DNA from: JAMXLO01 sp041487355
Lineage (GTDB): Bacteria > Pseudomonadota > Alphaproteobacteria > Acetobacterales > Acetobacteraceae
Direction of reading: 5' to 3'
Assembly: GCA_041487355.1 (NCBI GenBank)
Contig: JBGPND010000001.1
Span: forward strand, 35,729 to 99,728
DNA: 64,000 nt
The notes below the pieces were generated by a model. That model had not been told where the DNA came from. It made no database searches and saw only the letters and a list, made by a program, of their open reading frames with translations. Shown one piece after another: positions 16,075-23,481 of this stretch. Made by a program: the position numbers and the translations under genes. Numbering within the stretch: position 1 is the stretch's first letter; each line of letters opens with the position of its first letter.

Positions 16075-17280
16075 TCAGATCACACCCTTGGCCCTGAGAT
16101 CAGCGAGCGCCGCGGCATCCAGTCCAAGCCGTTCGGACAGCACCGCATCGGTGTGTTCGCCGAGCAGCGGCGGGGGGATGCGATAGTCGGGCGGGGTCTC
16201 CGACAGACGCACCGGATTGGCGATCACCTTCACCGTCTCGCCGGAACCATGCGACATCTGCACCACCGCGTTGCGCGCCACCACGTGCGGATCGGCGAAC
16301 ACCTCGGACAGCTTGTTGATCGGCCCGCAGCCGATCTTCAGCGCCTCCAGCTTGTCCACCCACCAGACCGTCGGATGCTGCTGCATCACCGGCGTCAACG
16401 TGTCAGTCACCAACTGCCGGTTCTCGACCCGCGCCGCGTTGGTGGCGAAGCGCGCATCCTCCAGCAGATGCGTCAGCGCGAAAGCCTCGCAGAACCGCTT
16501 GAACGTCGGGTCGTTGCCGATCGACAGCACGATGTGCCCGTCCACGGTGGGGAACACCTGATACGGCACGATGTTCGGATGCTGATTGCCGAGCCGCGCC
16601 GGGTTCTCGCCGGTGGCGAGGTAGTTCATGCCCTGGTTCGCCAGCCACGCGACATGCGTGTCCAGCATGCCGATGTCGATCTGCTGGCCTTGCCCTGTCG
16701 CGTCGCGATGCCGCAGTGCCGCAAGAATGCCGATGCAGCCATACAGTCCGGCGAACAGGTCGGCGACCGGCACGCCAACCTTCTGCGGCAGCCCATCCGG
16801 CTCCCCGGTCAGGCTCATCACCCCGCCCATCGCCTGGATCAGCGAGTCATAGCCCGGGCGCGGCGCATACGGCCCGGTCTGGCCGAAGCCGGTGATCGAG
16901 CAATAAATCAGCCGCGGAAACTTCGCGTGCAGCTCCTCATACCCCAGCCCGTATTTCGCCAGCGCACCGACCTTGAAGTTCTCCACCAGGATGTCGCATT
17001 GCGCGATGAGCTCCAGCGCGATCGCCTGGCCCTCCGGCTTCGCAATGTCGAGCGTGACCGAGCGCTTGTTGCGGTTCACCCCGACGAAATACGCGCTCTC
17101 CTTCGTTCCAGGCATATACGGCGGCGCGAAGCCGCGCGTGTCGTCGCCGGCACCCGGCTTCTCGATCTTGATCACGTCGGCGCCGAGATCGGCCAACATC
17201 TGCGCGCAGGTCGGGCCAGCCAGGACACGTGTCAGGTCGAAGACGCGCAGACCGCGCAGGGGTCCGGTGGGTTCGCTCAT
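16075..17280 (-). CDS. CaiB/BaiF family (type III) CoA-transferase
   Basis: A 401-residue class III CoA-transferase. The N-terminal motif LRVFDLTRVLAGPTCAQMLA (about residues 9-28) and LGADVIKIEKPG are diagnostic, as is PGYDSLIQAMGGVMSLTGEP in the active-site region. The ATG at 17280 has GGAGAG eight bases upstream and is preferred to the longer frame. These enzymes move CoA between carboxylic acids (for example formyl-CoA/oxalate or succinyl-CoA/dicarboxylates). It is divergent from an MFS gene at 17401 and just upstream of DUF3445. The substrate cannot be named from the sequence. Confidence 0.9.
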   Translation of the reverse strand: MSEPTGPLRGLRVFDLTRVLAGPTCAQMLADLGADVIKIEKPGAGDDTRGFAPPYMPGTKESAYFVGVNRNKRSVTLDIAKPEGQAIALELIAQCDILVENFKVGALAKYGLGYEELHAKFPRLIYCSITGFGQTGPYAPRPGYDSLIQAMGGVMSLTGEPDGLPQKVGVPVADLFAGLYGCIGILAALRHRDATGQGQQIDIGMLDTHVAWLANQGMNYLATGENPARLGNQHPNIVPYQVFPTVDGHIVLSIGNDPTFKRFCEAFALTHLLEDARFATNAARVENRQLVTDTLTPVMQQHPTVWWVDKLEALKIGCGPINKLSEVFADPHVVARNAVVQMSHGSGETVKVIANPVRLSETPPDYRIPPPLLGEHTDAVLSERLGLDAAALADLRAKGVI

Positions 17281-17400
17281 CGGTCTCTCCAACTTGCCGG
17301 GCCGCGACGACGGGTCCATATCGGCAGGCCGCTTATAGGTCCGTCGCCTGGGGAGGCAAACCCGACGCCGGATCGCACGACCCGGGAGGAGACGCCGGCA

Positions 17401-18654
17401 ATGCCGGATTCAGGCGCCATGCCGCGACGCGCGGCAAGCATCGAGAGCCGCGCGTCCTGGATCGCCGCATGCCTGACGCTTGGCATCCTGTCGATTTCCT
17501 ACGGCTCGCCGCTGCTGGTCGTGGTGGGGTTGAAGCCGATCCAGGAAGCGCTCGGCACCGACCGATCCGTGGTGGCGCTGGCCGGCGCGCTGGTCTGGGT
17601 GGGGACCGGTCTCGGCGGCATCATGATGGGCTGGCTGGCGGACCGCATCGGCATCCGCCTCACCGCGACCATCGGCGCGCTGATGATGGCGCTCGGCCTC
17701 GCGATATCCGCCACCGGCAGCGTCTGGGCGCTCTATGTCGGGCACGGGCTGCTGATCGGCCTGGTCGGCAACGGCGCGATTTATGCGCCGCTGGTGATCT
17801 ATGTCCTCCGCTGGTTCGACCGCCGCCGCGGTTCCGCGTTGGCATTGATCTCATCGGGCCAGTACATCGCCGGCATCGTCTGGCCGGCCGTGTTCGAGCG
17901 CGGCATCACACTATATGGCTGGCAGATGACGATGCTGGCGTATTCCGCCGTGGTGGTCGCGGTGATCCTGCCGCTGACCCTGTTATGCCTGCGCCCGTCG
18001 CCGGAGCCGCTGGCCTCGCACGCGATGTCAGGCAATCCGCGCAAGGGTGCGTCCGTGCTCGGCATGCCGGCCAATCTCGTGCTGACACTGATCTGCGTCG
18101 CGGCGTTCTTCTGCTGCATTCCGATGGCGGTGCCGAACGCGCATCTGGTGGCGTTCTGCACCGACCTTGGCATCGTGCCGACGCACGGCGCGGCGATGCT
18201 GTCGGTGCTGCTGGCCTGCGCCTTCGTCAGCCGGCAGTTCTGGGGAATGCTGGCCGACCGCATCGGCGGGTTGCGCGCGGTCATGGTGGGATCGGCCTGT
18301 CAGGCGCTGGCGATCGGGGCCTTCCTGCTGACCCAGAACGAGCTCGGGCTGTTCGCTGTCTCGGCCGCGTTCGGCCTCGGCTTCTCCGGCATCATCCCGT
18401 CCTACATCGTGGCGATCCGCGAGCTGTTTCCGTCATCCGAGGCCGCGTGGCGGGTCCCCACATTTCTGTTCCTCGGCATGTCCGGCATGGCGTTCGGAAG
18501 CTGGCTGGCCGGCGCGCTGTATGACCATTTCGGCTTCTACGCGCCGGCATTCGCGGTGGGCGTGTTCTTCAATCTGGCGAACCTGATCGTGATCGGCTTC
18601 CTGGTAGCGCGGCAGTCGCACGGCAGCGAGCGCCTGGCGGTCGCATATCGCTGA
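17401..18654 (+). CDS. MFS transporter (monocarboxylate/OFA-like)
   Basis: A 417-residue major facilitator protein, ATG start with GGGAGGAG twelve bases upstream. About twelve helices are visible, with the loop motif GWLADRIGIRLTATIGALMM after helix 2 and RWFDRRRGSALALISSGQYI after helix 4, both MFS signatures of the oxalate/formate and monocarboxylate branch. It is divergent from the CoA-transferase gene; an uptake-plus-activation role for an organic acid is suggested by that context only. It is followed by a palindromic repeat. Confidence 0.87.
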   Translation: MPDSGAMPRRAASIESRASWIAACLTLGILSISYGSPLLVVVGLKPIQEALGTDRSVVALAGALVWVGTGLGGIMMGWLADRIGIRLTATIGALMMALGLAISATGSVWALYVGHGLLIGLVGNGAIYAPLVIYVLRWFDRRRGSALALISSGQYIAGIVWPAVFERGITLYGWQMTMLAYSAVVVAVILPLTLLCLRPSPEPLASHAMSGNPRKGASVLGMPANLVLTLICVAAFFCCIPMAVPNAHLVAFCTDLGIVPTHGAAMLSVLLACAFVSRQFWGMLADRIGGLRAVMVGSACQALAIGAFLLTQNELGLFAVSAAFGLGFSGIIPSYIVAIRELFPSSEAAWRVPTFLFLGMSGMAFGSWLAGALYDHFGFYAPAFAVGVFFNLANLIVIGFLVARQSHGSERLAVAYR

Positions 18655-18657
18655 GCG

Positions 18658-18751
18658 TGTCATTGCGAGAAGCAAAGCGACGCGGCAATGCGGCAATCTC
18701 GTGGTCGGTGCGCAACCACCACGAGATTGCTTCGCTCCGCTCGCAATGACA
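18658..18751. repeat. Palindromic repeat, ATTGCGAG family, copy 1
   Basis: The element has outer arms TGTCATTGCGAG and CTCGCAATGACA and inner arms CAATCTCGTGGT and ACCACGAGATTG. It can fold as one long hairpin. Closely related sequences are at 44995-45079 (complete) and 23382-23418 (one arm only). No coding content. It lies in the gap after an MFS gene. Confidence 0.8.
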
Positions 18752-18767
18752 GTCGGACGCTCGACGT

Positions 18768-19028
18768 TTACCGCGCGGCGGCGATACCGGCGCGGACCTC
18801 GGCGATCGCCTGATCGACCAGACGCATCGCGTTGACACGATGCCCGCCCTTGTTGGCTTCGGCGACCTGCTGCTCGCTCCTGGCGGTCTGCAATGCCACC
18901 AGCGCGTTGTCCATGTGCGGCTGCGCGGCAATGGCGAGGCCGCCGACAAAGCTTGCCGCGGCAATGGCAGTCACGGCCGCGATACCAGCAAGGCGACGCC
19001 GACCGACCCAGGGTGTTTGTTCGCCCAT
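18768..19028 (-). CDS. Small exported hypothetical protein
   Basis: An 86-residue protein with a signal sequence (GIAAVTAIAAASFVGGLAIA, about residues 14-33) followed by a short helical domain, ALVALQTARSEQQVAEANKG and VNAMRLVDQAIAEVRAGIAA. The start at 19028 is fixed by GAGGAGGGG six bases before the ATG. Similar short 'QTARSELQ..A...KGGHR..A' proteins occur widely in alphaproteobacteria, without known function. Its stop is 17 bases from the repeat at 18658-18751. Confidence 0.75.
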   Translation of the reverse strand: MGEQTPWVGRRRLAGIAAVTAIAAASFVGGLAIAAQPHMDNALVALQTARSEQQVAEANKGGHRVNAMRLVDQAIAEVRAGIAAAR

Positions 19029-19078
19029 GTTCCCCTCCTCAACGTCGCTGCAATCATGCCGGATAAGCAACCTGCTTG

Positions 19079-19987
19079 TCAGCCCTTGCCGAGCTGCGTC
19101 CCGGCCAACCTCTCGCAAAGTTTAGCCATCTCGGTGTGATCGGCATCCGAACCGAACATCGCCTGCGCCGCCGCCACCATCTCCTTGCACAGCGCGGAAA
19201 GCGGCGCGGGCGTGTCGGTCTCGCGGCCGACCTGCAAGGCGATCGACAGGTCCTTCGCCAGCAGCCCCATGGTGAAGCCGGCGTTGAATTTGCGTGACAG
19301 CACGAACTGCTTGAACTTCTTCTGCGTCGAGTTGTTCATCCCGGTCGCGGCGTTCAGCACATCCACCATCACCGCGGGATCCAGCCCGAAGCGCTGGCCG
19401 ATCAGCAGCGCCTCGATGCCGATCAGGAAGCCGCCGGCGGACACCAGGTTGTTCAGCGCCTTCATCGCCTGGCCCGATCCGACCGCGCCGGTCCGCAGCA
19501 CCGACGTGCCCATCGCCGACAGGACCGGCAGCACCGAATCGATGATCGTGGAATCGCCACCCACCATGATCGCCAGCTCGCCGGTCTTCGCCCGCGGCAC
19601 GCCGCCCGACACCGGCGCGTCGATCATGTGACCGCCGAGCTCCATCACCCGCTCGGCCAGCACCTGCGTCACCGACGGCACGCCGGAGCTCATCTCGATC
19701 ACCACGGTGCCTGGCTTCATCCCGGCCAGCACGCTGTCGTCGCCGGTTGCCAGAACGTTTTCCACGATGGTGCTGGTCGGCAGCATGGTGATCACCACGT
19801 CCGATGCGGCGGCCAGTTGCCGCAGGCTGTCCGGCGCGTCGCCGCCGATCTGCTGCACGAAGTTGTTCGCCACCTCGCGGCGTGCATCGTTCACGTGCAC
19901 GGTGAAGCCGGCCTTCACCAGACAGGCCGCCATCGGCCAGCCCATGTTGCCGACCCCGACGAAACCGACGCTTGGCTTGTCCGCCAT
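19079..19987 (-). CDS. NAD-binding 3-hydroxyisobutyrate dehydrogenase-family oxidoreductase
   Basis: A 302-residue beta-hydroxyacid dehydrogenase. The N-terminal Rossmann motif is VGFVGVGNMGWPMAACLVKA (about residues 7-26), followed by DAPVSGGVPRAKTGELAIMV with the substrate-binding SGG, and KALNNLVSAGG with the catalytic Lys. Family members oxidise 3-hydroxyisobutyrate, tartronate semialdehyde (GarR) or similar acids; the exact substrate is not determined. It is divergent from a lactonase-like gene at 20086, 98 bases away. Confidence 0.88.
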   Translation of the reverse strand: MADKPSVGFVGVGNMGWPMAACLVKAGFTVHVNDARREVANNFVQQIGGDAPDSLRQLAAASDVVITMLPTSTIVENVLATGDDSVLAGMKPGTVVIEMSSGVPSVTQVLAERVMELGGHMIDAPVSGGVPRAKTGELAIMVGGDSTIIDSVLPVLSAMGTSVLRTGAVGSGQAMKALNNLVSAGGFLIGIEALLIGQRFGLDPAVMVDVLNAATGMNNSTQKKFKQFVLSRKFNAGFTMGLLAKDLSIALQVGRETDTPAPLSALCKEMVAAAQAMFGSDADHTEMAKLCERLAGTQLGKG

Positions 19988-20085
19988 CAGTCACTGCCTT
20001 TCGCGCTGTCGGGCGGACGGTAGAGATTGCCAGCCACGCGGGCAAGCTGTTGACTTGTCACAGGCACGCAAGGGGAAACGCGAAC

Positions 20086-20877
20086 ATGGCAATCACCTAT
20101 GAGGTTCTGGCGCTGCGCTACGGCATCTTCGACGGCCGTATGCAGTTCCAGAACTACATCATCCCGGACGATCACGCGGCACCCGATCCGCTGGATTTCT
20201 ACGTCTTTGCCATTCGCGGCAACGGGCGGACGATCGTCATGGACACCGGCTTCAATCCGGTCTCGGCGAAGCGGCGCGGTCGCGAACTGCTGCGCACGCC
20301 GGCCGATGCATTGCTGCAGGCCGGCATCGACCCGGCCGAGGTGCGGGATGTCGTGCTGACCCATATGCACTGGGACCATGCGGGCGGCATGGAATACTTC
20401 CCCAAGGCGACGTTCCACTTGCAGGCCGCCGAGATGGCGTATTGCACTGGTCCCTGCATGTGCCAGCCGTTCCTGCGCCGCCCGTTCGATATCGACGATG
20501 TGCAGAGCGCGGTGCGCGCGCTGTATACGGATCGGCTGCGCTTCCATGACGGCACGGCGGAGATCGCACCGGGCATCACGCTGCACCTGATCGGCGGGCA
20601 CTCCGGCGGCATCCAGTCGATCCGTGTGCCGACCGAGCGCGGCTGGGTAGTGCTGGCGGGCGATGCCACGCATCTCTGGGGCAACATCCGCAAGCGGATG
20701 CCGTTCCCGGTGGTGGTGGACGTGGCACGCATGCTGAAGGGCTTCGAGATCCTGGAGAGCCTGGCCGACGGTCCGGACCACATCATCCCCGGCCACGACC
20801 CGCTGATCCTGAAGCGTTTTCCCCCGGTGGCCGGCTATCCCGACACGGTGCGCCTCGATCTGCCGCCGATCGCCTGA
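20086..20877 (+). CDS. N-acyl homoserine lactonase-like metallo-beta-lactamase-fold hydrolase
   Basis: A 263-residue MBL-fold enzyme with the metal motif HxHxDH as THMHWDHAGG (His93, His95, Asp97, His98), a further His in LIGGHSGG, and Asp in LAGDATH. The sequence resembles the AttM/AiiB group of AHL lactonases, but many relatives act on other lactones. The ATG at 20086 begins MAITYEVLALRYGIF, the family N-terminus; the frame upstream of it is not conserved. No luxI/luxR genes occur in the window. The last 13 codons recur at 22485-22523, as described in the findings. Confidence 0.87.
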   Translation: MAITYEVLALRYGIFDGRMQFQNYIIPDDHAAPDPLDFYVFAIRGNGRTIVMDTGFNPVSAKRRGRELLRTPADALLQAGIDPAEVRDVVLTHMHWDHAGGMEYFPKATFHLQAAEMAYCTGPCMCQPFLRRPFDIDDVQSAVRALYTDRLRFHDGTAEIAPGITLHLIGGHSGGIQSIRVPTERGWVVLAGDATHLWGNIRKRMPFPVVVDVARMLKGFEILESLADGPDHIIPGHDPLILKRFPPVAGYPDTVRLDLPPIA

Positions 20878-21341
20878 GCAGGAGCGCGCGGCCTCACCAT
20901 CCCGATTCGTTCAGGCCGTGCGACCTACCACCTGTCGGCTGACATCGACACCGATCGCGGCGGTCTGGCGCGCGAGATCTCGGCAACGAATGCCGCGCTG
21001 ACCGAGATCGAAGCGCAGACCGTGCCGCAGGCGACAGCAGCATCAGCGACCGGCGTGCGCGTGCTGTTCGGCAACATGGCGCGCCGTCTGACCGCCGCGA
21101 CTTGGTGGCGCGCGGCAGCCGTGGCAACGACAGCAAGACACCTCGCGCGCGGGTAGGCCGGGTCAATATCTTGATAGGATGCCCGCACGTAGAGCGCGGG
21201 CGGGCAAAATTCTTGGCCCGCGCGGCGGATTGTGCGCGCTCGGCGGCACCACAAGATGTAGTTTGATCGGCGCGCGGCTGACCGAGATAACGCGCAGCTA
21301 CAACGTCAGTCACAGCACGATTTCAAGGCTCGCGCCGCCGC
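20878..21341. other. Gap with degraded coding sequence
   Basis: The 464 bases between the lactonase and mrr hold no intact gene. On the plus strand, 20880-21155 is open without a start codon and encodes a fragment including YHLSADIDTDRGGLAREIS, which I cannot assign. A recombinase-type helix-turn-helix remnant follows at 21263-21331. The region looks like decayed mobile DNA. Confidence 0.5.
21263..21331 (+). pseudogene. Remnant of a resolvase/recombinase C-terminal helix-turn-helix
   Basis: The reading frame gives LTEITRSYNVSHSTISRL after IGAR, a very close match to the C-terminal DNA-binding segment of serine resolvases and related recombinases (LTEIARSYNVSHSTISRL type). No catalytic domain precedes it: there is no start codon or Ser recombinase motif upstream in any frame. 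It is interpreted as the decayed tail of a mobile-element recombinase next to the mrr gene. Confidence 0.6.
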
Positions 21342-22307
21342 TCAAGGGCGGCGGGGCTCCTGGCGGAATCGTTCAAAGAAAGACGGCTCCGGGACGAGTA
21401 TTTTTTGTTCAATCAAGCCAATCAGATATCTTTCACAAATCTCTAGTATTCGGTCAAGATCGACGAGTTCTATTTCGACTCTTCCGAGCGCCCTCGCTTC
21501 TCGCTTTGCGTCTTCGGAGAATGTCGTCGTCGTGAAGAAAATCCCTTTGGCAATGTTGCCGCCCATGGCTCCACGAAAACGCTGGATCTCTTCCGAGGAC
21601 ACCTTGCGGCCCGAGCCGTCGAACTTCTTTGCTTGGAAGGCTATTGGCTGGGAAACGAATTCATTGATCCGCAAACGCCCGTTCCCATCTATGCCGCCAT
21701 CTTTGGCATAGCGCGTTGTTTGAACATCCTCCACTCCGACGCGGGCCAGCAATTCAGAACAGAACTCCTCGAAACCGGCGGGAGTCATGCCGGCAATAAG
21801 TTTGACGAGAGCAGGCCGGTGATCGCTGTAAGGCGACGTTTGCGGCGAAGGCGCAATGGCCTCGTCCTCGTCGTCTTTTATGATAGGTTCCTTTTCAGAC
21901 GAGGATTCCGCCGCCGCCCCGGTCTCTCCACCGGCCTTGGCAAGCGTTTTCATTTCCTGAACGCGATGAAAAATTGAGTCGATGTCGGGTCCGTCAAGGT
22001 GAGCATCTTTGCCCTTGTCGGTAACTCGCCAGTTGCCGTGGGAGGGAGAGTCGAGATAGCCGGTTTGAACGAGGTAGGAGCGTGCCCAAGCTATCTGGTT
22101 TTCAAATTTCACCGAACCGGATTTCAGCGTGGCTGTTCGATCCTCTTCGGACAAATTCAGCTTTTGGGCGATCGCATCATAGATTTCTCTAGGCCGTGCT
22201 TGGTCGCCCTTTTCGCGCAGTGCGTCCAGCAGTGGGTTCATGAACCGGAGGAACTCGGATTCGTATTTCGGAGGCGTCTTGACGCCGGGGAATTCGGATA
22301 AAGGCAT
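21342..22307 (-). CDS. mrr: Mrr-type restriction endonuclease
   Basis: A 321-residue protein in the Mrr family of type IV (modification-dependent) restriction enzymes. Residues about 1-105 form the winged-helix N-terminal Mrr domain (ARPREIYDAIAQKLNLSEED), then a charged linker, then the PD-(D/E)XK-like catalytic domain with GGIDGNG (Asp207) and FQAKKF (Gln225-x-Lys227), the Mrr form of the active site. It is clearly lower in GC than its neighbours, which suggests horizontal transfer. No methylase or specificity subunit is next to it. Hairpins lie upstream at 22327-22468. Confidence 0.9.
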   Translation of the reverse strand: MPLSEFPGVKTPPKYESEFLRFMNPLLDALREKGDQARPREIYDAIAQKLNLSEEDRTATLKSGSVKFENQIAWARSYLVQTGYLDSPSHGNWRVTDKGKDAHLDGPDIDSIFHRVQEMKTLAKAGGETGAAAESSSEKEPIIKDDEDEAIAPSPQTSPYSDHRPALVKLIAGMTPAGFEEFCSELLARVGVEDVQTTRYAKDGGIDGNGRLRINEFVSQPIAFQAKKFDGSGRKVSSEEIQRFRGAMGGNIAKGIFFTTTTFSEDAKREARALGRVEIELVDLDRILEICERYLIGLIEQKILVPEPSFFERFRQEPRRP

Positions 22308-22326
22308 ACCGTTTCAACCCTTGCGA

Positions 22327-22359
22327 GAGAGCCTGCCGAGCTTCGCTGGGCAGGCTCTC
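22327..22359. repeat. Perfect inverted repeat upstream of mrr
   Basis: The arms GAGAGCCTGCC and GGCAGGCTCTC are exact complements of 11 bases around an 11-base loop. The dyad lies 20 bases upstream of the mrr start, in its presumed leader, where a stem could affect expression. A role is inferred only. Confidence 0.65.
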
Positions 22360-22448
22360 CATTCCCTTGACGGTCATCGCCGTCGCCGGCTGCACCGTGG
22401 GGGCAGAATAGCACAGGGAAATTTCCTTGTGGAAATATCCCGGGGAGC

Positions 22449-22468
22449 GCGAGGGGCTGGCCCCTCGC
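22449..22468. repeat. Perfect 8-base stem-loop
   Basis: The sequence GCGAGGGG-CTGG-CCCCTCGC folds as a strong stem with a four-base loop, between the mrr leader and the lactonase-like remnant. No run of T follows, so it is not called as a terminator. Confidence 0.6.
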
Positions 22469-22478
22469 ATGGTGCGAC

Positions 22479-22532
22479 TGGCTCTATCCCGATACGATGC
22501 GCCTCAATCTGCCGCAGATCGCTCCAAGATAA
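22479..22532 (+). pseudogene. Remnant of the 3' end of a lactonase gene
   Basis: The reading frame gives LYPDTMRLNLPQIAPR followed by TAA. Compared with the end of the intact lactonase gene (GYPDTVRLDLPPIA at about 20836-20874), 10 of 13 aligned residues are the same and about 35 of 40 bases match. The remainder of the gene is absent. It lies on the far side of the mrr island. Confidence 0.55.
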
Positions 22533-22646
22533 TCGCCTCGCACGTGCGGCGACGCGTCGGCGCGATGCCGATCTCTCCCGCCTCCTCGCTATAGTCTGAA
22601 TTGCGATCACCTCGTGCCTCCAACTCGGCACCGTCAGCGTGACCGC

Positions 22647-23048
22647 TTACGAGAGCGCCAGGTAATTGGCTGGCCGGAGGATCATCACGCCCCGCCACGG
22701 GTGCATATTCAGCAGATGCCTGTCGCTTGAGACGATGATCGAAGCCCCGGACGCGACCGCCAGTTCGAGGTACTTGTTGTCGCTCGGGTCGGGGCAATCG
22801 ATAACGCTTGTGTCGGGTTCAGCCCAAATCGCCGCTGCGCTCAGAAGTTCGAGGATCTTCTGCTGTCGATCCAGCGGCAGCGCATCAGCAAATTTTGATC
22901 TGCCCAGAACTTCGCGTATCTCATCGTAGACGGCGCTGCTGAGAGCCATCGTATCCCGCTCGCGAGCAGCCTGAAGCGCACGCATCGGTGTGCTGTCTTC
23001 CTTGAGTGCAGCGCCAACGACCGAGGAAGCGTCGAAAATGACGATCAA
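22647..23048 (-). CDS. PIN-domain toxin (VapC-like, COG1569 type)
   Basis: A 133-residue PIN-domain ribonuclease toxin candidate. The N-terminal IFDASSVVGAAL carries the first acidic residue (Asp6), VYDEIREVLGRSKF the second group, and DCPDPSDNKYLELAVASGA and IVSSDRHLL the others. It starts with TTG directly behind the TGA of the upstream antitoxin gene. Members of this group are toxins that cut RNA, held in check by the partner protein. The module lies near the Mrr island, in keeping with an accessory region. Confidence 0.82.
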   Translation of the reverse strand: MIVIFDASSVVGAALKEDSTPMRALQAARERDTMALSSAVYDEIREVLGRSKFADALPLDRQQKILELLSAAAIWAEPDTSVIDCPDPSDNKYLELAVASGASIIVSSDRHLLNMHPWRGVMILRPANYLALS

Positions 23049-23288
23049 TCAGCGCTGCCGCTCGGCTCGGTACGCTTCCAGTTCGTCGTCGATGTCCTTG
23101 TCCGTGAGTCCCGCCTCGCGAGCGGCGCGCCTCGTCGCCTCCAAGACAGTGACAAGGGGGTCGTCGCCCCGAACCGGGCGTACCATCCGGTCAACCAGCC
23201 GGCCAATCGCCTGTATCCGCCGGGAATCGCCGAGAGCGCGTGCGGTCTCGGGTTCGACGGGAATTTCGACTTTGACGACCTCGTTCAT
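23049..23288 (-). CDS. Antitoxin partner of PIN toxin
   Basis: A 79-residue protein starting at the ATG at 23288: MNEVVKVEIPVEPETARALG. Its N-terminal strand plus ARRAAREAGLTDKDIDDELEAYRAE C-terminal acidic helix has the small-antitoxin pattern, and its stop directly abuts the PIN toxin start. The frame is open further upstream, but the upstream sequence is in a repeat and a non-conserved region. The family could not be named with confidence; antitoxin function rests on its position. Confidence 0.75.
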   Translation of the reverse strand: MNEVVKVEIPVEPETARALGDSRRIQAIGRLVDRMVRPVRGDDPLVTVLEATRRAAREAGLTDKDIDDELEAYRAERQR

Positions 23289-23381
23289 GAGTTCCTCGGT
23301 GCCGAACATCGGTGTTCGAACCCAGTTTACCAGGGTTGACTGGCAGCAACCAACAATCAAGAGGTCGGTGCTCACCGGGAT

Positions 23382-23418
23382 CGAGATTGCTTCGTCGCTT
23401 TGCTCCTCGCAATGACAG
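23382..23418. repeat. Partial palindromic repeat, ATTGCGAG family, copy 2
   Basis: Only one arm of the element is present: CGAGATTGCTTCGTCGCTTT followed by the CTCGCAATGACAG end seen in the complete copies at 18658-18751 and 44995-45079. It lies between the toxin-antitoxin pair and the acylase gene. Confidence 0.65.
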
Positions 23419-23481
23419 TGGCGCGCGGCCAACAACCAGCATTCACTTCCCTTTCGCGCCCCACCCGGCCACCCTTGCGCA

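Larger units (their letters stand above)
22308..22646. other. Upstream region of mrr with stacked dyads
   Basis: No gene of its own is supported here. It contains an 11-base inverted repeat (22327-22337/22349-22359), an imperfect dyad at about 22418-22440 (GGGAAATTTCC / GGAAATATCCC), a perfect 8-base stem with 4-base loop (22449-22468) and the lactonase-like remnant (22479-22532). These may form transcription attenuators or mark an insertion boundary. Confidence 0.6.

Noticed and set aside
16153..17400. Extended N-terminal part of the frame that contains the MFS transporter
   Set aside because: It is antisense to the CoA-transferase gene. The transporter fold starts after the ATG at 17401, which has a suitable ribosome-binding site.
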